DNA from: DATFRY01 sp963764695
GTDB taxonomy: Bacteria > Myxococcota_A > Polyangia > Haliangiales > Haliangiaceae
NCBI GenBank assembly: GCA_963764695.1
Contig: CAVXTW010000002.1
Coordinates: forward strand, 186,001-250,000
Direction of reading: 5' to 3'
DNA length: 64,000 nucleotides
Shown: positions 27,705 to 38,510 of the stretch, in pieces
Position numbering within the stretch: position 1 is the stretch's first letter
Layout of the letters: each line of letters opens with the position of its first letter
Notes under the pieces: model-generated
Databases searched by the model: none
What the model was told of the DNA's origin: nothing
Seen by the model: only the letters and a program-made list of their open reading frames with translations
Translations under genes and position numbers: made by a program

Positions 27705-29575
27705 TGTCCACGAGCGCTGCGCCGGCCGTACCGACGAAGGCCGCGCAGCTTGCGCGCCCGGTCGCGCTGGCTGCGCTGGCGCTGGCGCTCGCGTGCGGGG
27801 CCAGCGGCGCCCAGCGGGCGCACGAGCGCAAGACGGCGGCCTCGCTGGCGCCGGCGCGGCTGCGGCCGGATCCGGTCGGCGGCGCGCCGCTGGGCACCGC
27901 GCGCGTGCGCGTGTACGCCGACTCCGACTACCGGTCGCAGAACCCGGGCCACAAGGTCGAGATCCGGCGGCTGTTCGAGAAGGTGAGCCGGGTGCTTGAG
28001 CCGAGCATCGGTCTGCGCCTCGAGGTGGTGGACGTGCGCGACTGGCAGCGCCAGGGCGGCTCGGATCTCGGGGCCGCGCTGACCGACCTCGAGTACCTGG
28101 ATCCGGCCAACGACGTGGACTGGGTGGTCGGCATGGTCAACGCGCTCGGCCAGGTGTCGATGGAGCTGCACCAGATGGGCTACGCGCACGTGCTCGGGCA
28201 CCACATGGTTGTGCGCGGGCTCAACGACGCGGCCGAAGTGTCCCTGCTCAACGAGGTGCTCGGGACGATCTCCATGCGCGAGCGGCAGGAGCTGTACGCG
28301 CAGCGCAAGCGGCACAAGGAGCAGGTCATCCTGCTGCACGAGATCGGCCACACGCTGGGCGCGATGCACGTGACCGACCCCCGCAGGATCCTGTACCCGA
28401 CCTACGAGCACACGCAATCCAGCTTCGGCCCCCAGAACGCGGGGCTGATGCGCGCGGCGGCGGAGGCGCGAATGGCGCGCGGCCGGCGCGACGAGCAGTC
28501 GGAGTGGCGCGCGGTGCTGAGCTACATCGAGAAGACCTCCTGGTCCGGCTGGAACGAGGACGAGAAGTCGTTCCTCGTGGCCGAGGCGCACCGCCGGGTG
28601 CGCGCCCTGGACGAGGGCGCCGGGGCCACGCTGGGCCAGAGCGTGCGGCCGGCCGATCGCGAGCGCTTCCGCGCGGCGGAGCGGCTCGAAGCCGCCGGCA
28701 AGGCCGCCGACGCGTGGGAGGACCTGGAGCCGCTCATCGACTTCTATCCGGACGAGGCAGAGGTGCAGCGCTTCGCCTGCCGGCTGGCGGTTGCGGCGCA
28801 GCGCGATCGGTCCGCCATCGAGTCGCGCTGCGCGCGCGCCGTCCAGCTCGCGCCCGGCGACGCCGAGCCGCACATGCACCTGTCGAAGGCGTACTTCGAG
28901 GCCAAGGACACGGCCAGGGCGCTGGCCTCGGCGCACAAGGCGCTCGAGCTGCTCGAGAAGGCCACGGCGGACGGGCGGGTCGATCGCCTGTACGGCGACC
29001 TGGCGGCGCACCTGCGTGCGCTCGGCGCGGTGACCTGGGCCGAGCAGGCGGCGGCGAAGTCCAAGCGCGGCGGCGACGTCGCCGTGTGGGCGCGTACCAC
29101 GCGGGCGCGCTACGGCATCGGTCCGCGCGGCGCGGTGCCGCCGGACCGCGAGGGGGAGTACGTGGCCGGCGTGCGCGACCTCCTGACCAAGATCTACGGG
29201 AGCAAGTTCGCCGATGCGGACAAGCAGGCCGCGAGCCTGCAGCGCACGTTCCGCGGCGCTGCCGGCATCGAGGCGGCCCTGTGTGACCTGGAGATCCGCC
29301 GCCGCCGCTACCCGGTGGCGCGCTCTCATTGCGCCACCGCGCTACGCCGCCACGCCGACGCGTCTTGGGCCCACTACCTGACCGGCGTGCTCGACAAGCA
29401 CGACAAGCGCAGCAAGTCGGCCGTCGAGCACCTCGAGCGCGCGATTGCGCTGGATCCGGACCTCGAGCATGCGTATCAGCTGGCGGCCGAGATCTACGGC
29501 GAGCAGGGCAAGCCGGCCGACAAGAAGCGGATTGCTGACGCCTACAAGGCCAAGTTCAACCGCGCCCTCCCGTAG
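27704..29575 (+). CDS. Secreted metzincin-like lipoprotein with C-terminal TPR repeats
   Basis: 623 residues from ATG 27704, translationally coupled to ctaF. A long N-region leads to a lipoprotein signal with Cys 31 (ALALACGAS). Residues ~65-260 carry a putative zinc protease domain whose active site is H212-E-I-G-H216-T-L-G219-A-M-H222, the full metzincin HEXXHXXGXXH signature. An LYPTYE segment follows where a Met-turn would be expected, so the fold assignment is not complete. Residues ~330-620 are TPR-like repeats (WEDLEPLIDFYPDEAEV; HMHLSKAYFEAKDTARAL; AVEHLERAIALDPDLEHAY). The linkage to the oxidase operon is unusual and suggests a cell-envelope role in complex maturation, or simple read-through. 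Confidence 0.8.
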   Translation: MSTSAAPAVPTKAAQLARPVALAALALALACGASGAQRAHERKTAASLAPARLRPDPVGGAPLGTARVRVYADSDYRSQNPGHKVEIRRLFEKVSRVLEPSIGLRLEVVDVRDWQRQGGSDLGAALTDLEYLDPANDVDWVVGMVNALGQVSMELHQMGYAHVLGHHMVVRGLNDAAEVSLLNEVLGTISMRERQELYAQRKRHKEQVILLHEIGHTLGAMHVTDPRRILYPTYEHTQSSFGPQNAGLMRAAAEARMARGRRDEQSEWRAVLSYIEKTSWSGWNEDEKSFLVAEAHRRVRALDEGAGATLGQSVRPADRERFRAAERLEAAGKAADAWEDLEPLIDFYPDEAEVQRFACRLAVAAQRDRSAIESRCARAVQLAPGDAEPHMHLSKAYFEAKDTARALASAHKALELLEKATADGRVDRLYGDLAAHLRALGAVTWAEQAAAKSKRGGDVAVWARTTRARYGIGPRGAVPPDREGEYVAGVRDLLTKIYGSKFADADKQAASLQRTFRGAAGIEAALCDLEIRRRRYPVARSHCATALRRHADASWAHYLTGVLDKHDKRSKSAVEHLERAIALDPDLEHAYQLAAEIYGEQGKPADKKRIADAYKAKFNRALP

Positions 29576-29583
29576 CCGCGCGT

Positions 29584-29772
29584 TTGAACCGCGAAGGACG
29601 CGAGGATCAAGGGGAACGCCAAGTCGCCAAGTCCGCCAGATCGGTTCGAGGCGCGATCAAAGGTCCCTACCAGTTTGAGCTGGGATTCCTGATCTCCGCG
29701 CGGGCCGACCTGGCGGACTTGGCGACTTGGCGTTTCCCCACTCTTCGCGTTCTTCGCGTCTTCGCGGTTCAA
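29584..29772. repeat. Imperfect long inverted repeat between convergent genes
   Basis: The left arm (29584-29640) and right arm (29709-29772) are complementary over two blocks: CGCCAAGTCGCCAAGTCCGC (~26 bp with one gap) and the outer TTGAACCGCGAA end. The right arm contains stepped TTCGCG units. The same word family (reading NREDAKNAK when translated) occurs as an interspersed repeat in unrelated genomes, from general knowledge. Located between two convergent genes, it could act as a bidirectional terminator or be a small non-autonomous element. Confidence 0.75.
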
Positions 29773-29780
29773 CTGCGCGG

Positions 29781-31355
29781 CTACTGGATGATGAAGGCGA
29801 CGCGGCGGTTGGCGGTCCAGGCGGGTTCGTTGCTCTCGCGGATGAGGGGGCGGGTCTCGCCGTAGCCGCGCGATGTGAGGCGGGGGCGGGCGACGCCCTC
29901 GTCGACGAGGAAGTCGAGGACCGAGGCGGCGCGGCGGCGGGATAGATCGAGGTTGTAGGCGGCGGAGCCGCGCTCGTCGGTGTGGCCCTGGACCTCGAGC
30001 TTTTCGATCTTGGGGTTGAGCAGGATGGTGCGGGCCACGGCGCGCAGGATGCCGTGGGACTCGGGGCGGATGACGGCGCTGTCGAACTCGAACTGGATCA
30101 CGTCGAGGATCTCGATCTCGCCGTCGCGCTCGATGACCGCGCCGCGGTCCGGGCAGCCGTCCTCGTCCTCGACGGTGTTGTAGACCTCGCGGCGGTCGAT
30201 GCAGAGGTCGTCGATGTCGGCGATGAGGTCGCCGTCGTTGTCGATTTCCGGGCAGCCGTCCTGGTCCTGGAACTGGTCGAGGTCCTCCGGGTCGTCGGGG
30301 CAGCTGTCGACCGGATCCGGGAGGCCGTCGTCGTCGCGATCGCCGACGGTGGGGCGGGGGCGGGGCGGCCGGGCGTCGGCGATGCGGTCGGCTACCGGGT
30401 CGACGGAGCGCGGCTCGAACACGATGCCGAGGAACGCGCGCGTGTCCGGGTTGGCGCCCTTGTCGGCGAGCAGCCCGGCGCCGGCCCCCAGCGTCAGGTA
30501 CGAGCTGCGCGCCAGGTACAGCTTGAGGCCGCCCAGCGCCTCGAGCGGGAAGTAGTTCTCGCCGGCCAGCGGGACGGCGCCGAACAGCTCGGCCACGAGA
30601 TCGAACCGCTCCGGTACAACGGCGTAGGACGCGGCCGCGCCGAACGGGATGGTCGAGCCGGTCTCGATCACGCCGCGGGTCGCCGGCATGTTCACGGTCA
30701 TCGACGGGTCGTCGCGAAAGCGCTCGCCGTCGCCGCGCAGGCGCACGCCGCCGTTGAGGGCCAGGGTCAGGCGGCCGGCCTGCCAGTCGACGGCTGCGCC
30801 TACCTGTGGCACCGCGGCGCGGTCGCCGAGCCAGCGATCGGCGGCCGAGGTGGTGGGCAGGGTCAGCGAGCCGATCAGGGCCAGGCCGATGCCGGGTCGC
30901 AGCGCGCCGGAGCGCAGCCGCCACTTGAGATGCAGCGATGCGTCGGCCATGCCCTGTCCGTCGAAGGGGATGGACTCGCCCGGCTCGCTCGCCTCGTCCG
31001 GGACGCGACCGCCCGACATGATGGTGAAGGGGAGCGCCGCGCCGGCCTCGAGGTGTAGCCCGAGCAGGCGGAAGCCGAGCGCGCCGACGAGGGTCGGGGT
31101 GATCATGTGCTCGACCTCGTAGCGGTTGCCGTCTCCCTCGAAGCGGAGGAGGCCGCGGCCCCACGTGGTGACCAGGCCGAACGATGGCTCGCCCGGGCCC
31201 AGCACCTGCGAGCCGTTGACGGTGACGAAGCCGCGCGAGTCCATGGCCGGGTGAAAGGCCTGGAGATCGATGTCGGCGCCGCTCTGCGCCGCCGCCGTTG
31301 ACGAGAGCGCGAGCAGAAGAGAGGAGACGAGCAGAGGCAGGTGGTGGTGGCGCAT
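29781..31355 (-). CDS. OmpA-family outer membrane protein with thrombospondin type 3 repeats
   Basis: 524 residues with a signal peptide (cleavage after STAAA, about residue 24). The first ~310 residues look like a beta-barrel (short amphipathic strands, LRPGIGLALIGSLTL). Residues ~335-395 contain calcium-binding type 3 repeats (DRDDDGLPDPVDSCPDDPED; DQDGCPEIDNDGD). The C-terminal OmpA domain ends with HTDERGSAAYNLDLSRRRA, the peptidoglycan-binding signature. It probably links the outer membrane to peptidoglycan. It follows the FecR-like gene by 33 bp and may be transcribed with the sigma factor pair. TACCCT lies 5 nt before the ATG. Confidence 0.9.
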   Translation of the reverse strand: MRHHHLPLLVSSLLLALSSTAAAQSGADIDLQAFHPAMDSRGFVTVNGSQVLGPGEPSFGLVTTWGRGLLRFEGDGNRYEVEHMITPTLVGALGFRLLGLHLEAGAALPFTIMSGGRVPDEASEPGESIPFDGQGMADASLHLKWRLRSGALRPGIGLALIGSLTLPTTSAADRWLGDRAAVPQVGAAVDWQAGRLTLALNGGVRLRGDGERFRDDPSMTVNMPATRGVIETGSTIPFGAAASYAVVPERFDLVAELFGAVPLAGENYFPLEALGGLKLYLARSSYLTLGAGAGLLADKGANPDTRAFLGIVFEPRSVDPVADRIADARPPRPRPTVGDRDDDGLPDPVDSCPDDPEDLDQFQDQDGCPEIDNDGDLIADIDDLCIDRREVYNTVEDEDGCPDRGAVIERDGEIEILDVIQFEFDSAVIRPESHGILRAVARTILLNPKIEKLEVQGHTDERGSAAYNLDLSRRRAASVLDFLVDEGVARPRLTSRGYGETRPLIRESNEPAWTANRRVAFIIQ

Positions 31356-31388
31356 CTGCCAGGGTAGTGGCAGGCGGCGCCGGGACGG

Positions 31389-32537
31389 TTACTCGGCTGG
31401 TGCGGTGCGCGCGATGCGCCGGGCCTCTTCGGCGAAGACGCCGCGCGGATGGCGCTCGAGATAGGTCGTGGCCGCGGCTCGGCTGCGATCGATCTCGCCG
31501 GCCTCGCGATGGGCGAGGACGCGGAGCCACAGCACTGCCTCTGCCTCGCGCGGGCGTCGGCGTGCGAAGCGGCGCTCGTACAGCTCGGCCAGGGTCACCG
31601 CCTGCTCGGGGTCGTGCTCGCGGTAGAGCTGGAGGTGGATGAGGCTGTAGAGGGCCTGGCCGGCCTCCGGACCGGTTGTCTGGAGGGCGATGTTGCGGCA
31701 GGGATCGACGGCGTCGCAGGAGAGCGGGGGGAGACCGGGTGGGGGATGATCGTCGGTGTGATGGGGCCGCGGTCTCGACGCCGGGGGCCGGGGGTCCGCA
31801 GTCGGGGTCGTCGGTGACGGGGTCGGGGATGTCGGGGTCGGGGTTGGTGTCGGGGCCGGGGACGTCGGGGATGTCGGGGATGTCGGGGCCGGGGTCGGGG
31901 ACGTTCGCGACAGGGCCGGGGACCGGGACGCGGGTGGCGACGAGGGATCGCGGAGCGGCGACGCGGCGGCGAGCGCGGTGCGGCTGGACCAGGTGTCGCC
32001 GGCGGCGAGGCGAACGGGCGGGCTGCCGGCGGCGGTCACGCGGACCACGCCGTGGGTCACGCGTACCACCACGGTGCCTGCGCGCTCGACGGAGAACGCG
32101 GTGCCCACGACCTGGACGGCGACGTCGCCGGCCTGGACGGTGAAGGGGGCGCGGCGCGGGGCGACCTTGCAGTCCACGCGGCCGCCGACGAGATCCACGA
32201 TCACCGCGCCGTCCGGTCGGCTGTGAAGCGAGACGCGCGACGACTCGCCGACCGAGACTGCCGCACCGTCGATGTCGACGCGGGCGCGCTCGCCTGCTGC
32301 TGTGACGATCGAGGGGACCGGCGACGCGGCGCCTGGCGACGCCGCACGCCAGCCGACGTAGCCGGCGGCGAGCAGCGCGACGCACGCGGCGATCGCGCCG
32401 GCGGTGACCAGTCGCCACGGGGCGCGCACGGGGCGGGCACTATCGCGCTCGAAGGCGGCCACGACCTGGTCCTCGATGCGGGCCAGGCGCGCCGGATCGA
32501 GCGGGGCGATCTGAACCTTCTCGCTCAGCCGCGTCAC
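31389..32537 (-). CDS. FecR-domain protein with Thr/Pro/Ser linker (putative anti-sigma/sensor)
   Basis: 382 residues from GTG 32537, overlapping the sigma-factor stop by 4 bp. There is a cytoplasmic N-terminus of ~45 residues, one membrane helix (LVTAGAIAACVALLAAGYVGW) and a periplasmic FecR domain (VSVGESSRVSLHSRPDGAVIVDLVGG in two parts; VQVVGTAFSVER). Next comes a ~60-residue linker of Ser/Pro/Thr repeats, then a Cys pair (LSCDAVDPC) and a TPR-like C-terminal region (ALYSLIHLQLYREHDPEQAVTL). Coupling to an ECF sigma factor suggests it tethers or regulates that factor in response to an envelope signal. There is no TonB receptor nearby, so iron transport is not implied. Confidence 0.85.
   Translation of the reverse strand: MTRLSEKVQIAPLDPARLARIEDQVVAAFERDSARPVRAPWRLVTAGAIAACVALLAAGYVGWRAASPGAASPVPSIVTAAGERARVDIDGAAVSVGESSRVSLHSRPDGAVIVDLVGGRVDCKVAPRRAPFTVQAGDVAVQVVGTAFSVERAGTVVVRVTHGVVRVTAAGSPPVRLAAGDTWSSRTALAAASPLRDPSSPPASRSPALSRTSPTPAPTSPTSPTSPAPTPTPTPTSPTPSPTTPTADPRPPASRPRPHHTDDHPPPGLPPLSCDAVDPCRNIALQTTGPEAGQALYSLIHLQLYREHDPEQAVTLAELYERRFARRRPREAEAVLWLRVLAHREAGEIDRSRAAATTYLERHPRGVFAEEARRIARTAPAE
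31804..31900 (+). repeat. GGGG-run array with G-quadruplex potential
   Basis: About a dozen GGGG runs, separated by 2-8 nt, occur within ~100 bp on the plus strand (GTCGGGG repeated). The array encodes, on the minus strand, the Ser/Pro/Thr linker of the FecR-like protein. It is thus a coding low-complexity tract, prone to slippage. Confidence 0.7.
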
Positions 32538-33145
32538 GCGCTCTCCTCCTCGGCCCGCTTCAGCGCGGCGGCGGCCAGGAACTCGGCCAGCACGGCATCG
32601 CCGGCGGCGCGGCGCTCGAGGGCGCGGCGTGCCCGCCAGATGCGCAGCTTTGTCGCCGTCACCGACGCGCCCAGCGAGCGCGCCACCTCGGCGACGCTGC
32701 GCCCGTCGATCTCGTGCAGCGTGAAGGCGACGCGCGAGCGCGGCCCCAGCTCGGCCAGCGCGACATAGAGCCGGCGCACCCCCTCGCGCGCGAGCGCCCG
32801 CTCGGCCGCCTCCACCCCGCTCGGCATCATCTCCTCCTCCAGCACCACCGTGGCCGCGGTCCGCTTGCGCTGGGCCAGGTAGCGATACGCGACGCGCGCG
32901 GCGATGCGATCGATCCAGGTCGACAGCCGGGCCTGGCCGCGGAAGCTGCGCAGCGATCGGAACACCTGGATGAAGGTCTCCTGCATCAGGTCGTCCATGT
33001 CGCGGTTGCCGCCCAGCACCCGGTAGAGCGTCGAGTGCACGCGGCGCTGGTGCGTGCGGAACAGCTCGCGCGTCGCCGCCTGCTCGCCGCCGAGGCAGCG
33101 GTCGACCAGCACGAGGTCGGCCAGAGCGGGCGCAGCCTGGGCCAC
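32534..33145 (-). CDS. ECF-type RNA polymerase sigma factor
   Basis: 203 residues. Region 2 is clear (DDLMQETFIQVFRSLRSF then RLSTWIDRIAARVAYRYLAQRKR), and region 4 has the helix-turn-helix GRSVAEVARSLGASVTATKLRIWRAR in two segments. There is no C-terminal extra domain. The gene directs transcription of a regulon that probably includes the coupled FecR-like gene and OmpA downstream. The GTG at 33145 follows AGGA with almost no spacing, so the start is uncertain. An ATG slightly upstream meets a stop immediately. Confidence 0.88.
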   Translation of the reverse strand: MAQAAPALADLVLVDRCLGGEQAATRELFRTHQRRVHSTLYRVLGGNRDMDDLMQETFIQVFRSLRSFRGQARLSTWIDRIAARVAYRYLAQRKRTAATVVLEEEMMPSGVEAAERALAREGVRRLYVALAELGPRSRVAFTLHEIDGRSVAEVARSLGASVTATKLRIWRARRALERRAAGDAVLAEFLAAAALKRAEEESA

Positions 33146-33249
33146 GTCCTATTGTGGCGCCATGCCAGCGCCAGGTTACGTGAGCCCTGAATATATTGTT
33201 ATCTTGAACACTTGCGCGCGCCGGGCGGCCATGCAGTAGACTGCCGCCC
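33146..33249. promoter_or_regulatory. Divergent promoter region with -10-like TAGACT before the S1 gene
   Basis: This 104-bp gap between the sigma factor (minus) and the S1 gene (plus) has an AT-rich core (AATATATTGTTATC, 33190-33203). TAGACT at 33237-33242 ends 7 nt before GTG 33250, predicting a leaderless S1 mRNA. Confidence 0.5.
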
Positions 33250-34473
33250 GTGATTCCACCCCAAGACGGCGAAGAGGACTTCGCGTCCCTCCTGGCCGAG
33301 TTCGACGAGAAGCAGACGAGCGCCGGCCGCGGGCCGAAGGTCGGCGACACGGTGAAGGGCCGCATCATCTCGATCGGCGCCGAGTCGGTGTTCGTCGATC
33401 TCGGCGGAAAGGCCGAGGGCGTGCTCGATCGCGAGGAGCTCACCTCGCGCGAGGGCAAGCTGACCGTGGCGGTCGGCGACATGGTCGAGGCGCGCGTTGT
33501 CGACCTCGGCAGTCGCACCGGCTCCATCCAGCTGCGCAAGGTGATGGGCGCGGCGCGCGGCGTCGAGGCCAAGGAGGAGCTGCTGCAGGCCTTCGAGCAC
33601 CGCATCCCGATCGAGGGCCTGGTCACCGGCGTGATCAAGGGCGGCGTCGAGGTGCAGGTGTCCGGCACGCGCGCCTTCTGCCCCGCCGGACAGCTCGACA
33701 ACCGCTTCGTCGAGGACCAGTCGGTGTTCGTCGGCCAGCGGCTCACGTTCCGGATCACCAAGCTGGAGCCGGGCCGCGGCGGCCAGCTCAACCTCGTGCT
33801 GACCCGCCGCGCGCTCCTGGCCGAGGAAGCCGAGGAGCGCGCCGCCGAGCTGCGCCAGCGCCTCGAGGTCGGCGCCATCCTGCCCGGCACGGTCACCACC
33901 ATCAAGGACTACGGCGCCTTCGTCGACCTGGGCGGCATCGAGGGCATGCTGCACGTGAGCGAGCTGGGCTTTCAGCGCGTCGGCCATCCGTCCGAGGTCC
34001 TGTCGGTCGGCCAGCCGGTGCAGGTCCAGGTCACCAAGATCGAGAAGACCGGCGACGCCAAGCGGCCGGAGAAGATCTCGCTCTCGCTCAAGGCGCTGGA
34101 GAAGGATCCCTGGTCGGAGGTCGGCGACCGCTACCAGGAGGGTTCGCGCCTGCGCGGCAAGGTGGTCAGGCTGCAGCCGTTCGGCGCCTTCATCGAGCTC
34201 GAGCCGGGCGTCGAGGGCCTGGTCCACATCAGCCAGCTGGCCGCGGACCGCCGCGTCAACAACCCGCGCGAGATCGTCGCTGTCGACCAGGAGGTCGAGG
34301 TGACCGTGGTCGGCGTGGACGTGCCGCGCCGCCGCATCTCGCTGTCGATGACGGCGCCGAGCGCGGCCGATGCCGCCGCCGAGGCGGCCGACTTCGCCGC
34401 GGTCAAGGCAAGCGCCCAGCGCGGCCTCGGCACCCTCGGCGACATCCTCAAGAAGCGCCTGCCGCCCAAGTAG
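33250..34473 (+). CDS. S1-domain RNA-binding protein (ribosomal protein S1-like, four S1 domains)
   Basis: 407 residues from GTG 33250 with four S1/OB domains, at about 30-100, 118-195, 208-285 and 300-370. Each has the GxVxxI...GAFVDLGG...GLVHISEL pattern; the third and fourth are the most canonical (IKDYGAFVDLGGIEGMLHVSEL; LQPFGAFIELEPGVEGLVHIS). The second is divergent. Six-domain S1 is larger, so this may be a shorter paralogue or a translation/RNA-turnover factor. The C-terminus has a short Ala-rich helix and basic end (KKRLPPK). Confidence 0.85.
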   Translation: MIPPQDGEEDFASLLAEFDEKQTSAGRGPKVGDTVKGRIISIGAESVFVDLGGKAEGVLDREELTSREGKLTVAVGDMVEARVVDLGSRTGSIQLRKVMGAARGVEAKEELLQAFEHRIPIEGLVTGVIKGGVEVQVSGTRAFCPAGQLDNRFVEDQSVFVGQRLTFRITKLEPGRGGQLNLVLTRRALLAEEAEERAAELRQRLEVGAILPGTVTTIKDYGAFVDLGGIEGMLHVSELGFQRVGHPSEVLSVGQPVQVQVTKIEKTGDAKRPEKISLSLKALEKDPWSEVGDRYQEGSRLRGKVVRLQPFGAFIELEPGVEGLVHISQLAADRRVNNPREIVAVDQEVEVTVVGVDVPRRRISLSMTAPSAADAAAEAADFAAVKASAQRGLGTLGDILKKRLPPK

Positions 34474-34490
34474 ATCCAGCCGACGAGCGA

Positions 34491-35538
34491 TCAGCGCCGG
34501 CCGACGGTCACCTCGGCCCGCGCCTTTGTCTGCATCGGCTGAACCTGGCCCTGGCCGGTGATGCGCATCGAGGTCTCGGTCTCGAGGCGCACCGTCGACT
34601 TGATCGGCACCAGCCTGCCGAGATCGAGATCGATGCGGCCCGTGCCCTTGCCGCTGTGAGACAGCAGCTCGGCCTTGAAGCCGGCCGGCACGCCGGGCAG
34701 CGCCACGAGCTGCGGGTCGGCCCTCTGCGTGATGGTCGTCTTGAGCGAGGCGCGCGTCCGCTTCAGCGCGGTCAGCTCGAACTCGGTGCGCTGCACCACC
34801 GCGAGCCCGTTGAGCTGGACCAGCTGCTCGACCTGCCAGCGGGCGCCCTTCCCGACCGCTTCCTCGGGCAGGGGAGCGGACATCTGCTCCATCGCCTGGC
34901 GGCTCCACCGCATGCTCTCGCTCATCTGCGGATCCATGTCGGGCGGCAGCTCGAGGTTCACCTCGCGGTTCACGCCGCGCGGGTTGACCACCAGCGTGCC
35001 GGCCGCGCCCACCGCCTTCTTCATCTGGGCGACCAGCTGATCGTGCATGCTCGCGAACATCTTGTCGCCAGGCCAGCGCGCCGGCGTCGGTGAGCTCGAA
35101 CCGGAACACCCGGTCGGCGGCCCGCTCACCGGCGGATTTCACATCCATGGCCAGGCGGATGACCGGCAGCTCGATCTTCACCGCCTCGGCGCCGCTGCCC
35201 ATCTCCATGCCGACGCGGATGGTCATGCCCAGCTTGTCGCGGTACGAGCCGGGCAGCTCGTAGCGCAGTGCCCGGCGCGGCTTGCGGCCGGCCTCGAGCA
35301 GCACCACCGTCGCGGGCGCGGGGCGCGGTTGCTCGACAGCCGGCGCGGCGGTGCGGGCTGCCGCCTTTGGAGGCGACGCAGGCGCGGCTTTCTCCGTCGC
35401 CGCCGCCGGCTTGGCCGCCGAGCTGGCCGACGCGGGGCTCGACTCGTCGTCGCCGCATCCGCCCGCGAGCAACGCTGCCAGCGCGACACACGCCAGGCGA
35501 GCGGCGCCGCGGCAACGAGCGAGGCATGCGCCGGCCAT
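34491..35538 (-). CDS. DUF6263-like lipoprotein, interrupted by a +1 frameshift
   Basis: The N-terminal part (from ATG 35538) has a lipoprotein signal (ALAALLAGGCGDD), an Ala/Pro linker and a beta-rich stretch (RYELPGSYRDKLGMTIRV) reaching FELTDAGALA. The following sequence GDKMFASMHDQLVAQ lies in the next frame and runs to the stop at 34491 (EVTVGRR). Deleting the extra base at 35070 joins the halves into ~348 residues. The ordering of alternating strands resembles the DUF6263 family of secreted proteins, but that name is tentative. Start 35538 is preferred over 35547 because TATCAT ends exactly 7 nt before it. Confidence 0.72.
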
Positions 35539-35545
35539 GCGACGC

Positions 35546-35551
35546 ATGATA
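35546..35551 (-). promoter_or_regulatory. -10-like TATCAT before the DUF6263-like gene
   Basis: TATCAT-N7-ATG places the start at 35538 and makes the more upstream ATG part of the -10 element. Confidence 0.5.
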
Positions 35552-35590
35552 GCCGAACCGCCGCGCGACGCGCCGCCGGTCGCCGCGCGC

Positions 35591-38308
<2,718 letters not shown>

Positions 38309-38314
38309 GTGCAC

Positions 38315-38320
38315 ATCGTA
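38315..38320 (-). promoter_or_regulatory. -10-like TACGAT before the propeller kinase
   Basis: TACGAT-N6-ATG. A TTGAGT lies 15 nt further upstream on the same strand and could be a -35. The rest of the 202-bp gap (38309-38510) shows no gene. Confidence 0.5.
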
Positions 38321-38510
38321 TCACTCGATCTTGTGACTCAATCGGAAACGAAAGAATGTACCGAACGCTGCAAGCAAGTTTCGTGGCCCATCCCACGCAC
38401 AGATCAGGCGAGGCCTGCCCTCGAGGCCGTTTCGTGGGCTGCAAGAGCGATCCGGCGTCAGTGCAGGATCGCGCCAGCGGCGTCGCGACGCGCGTTGATC
38501 GAGAAAGCGA

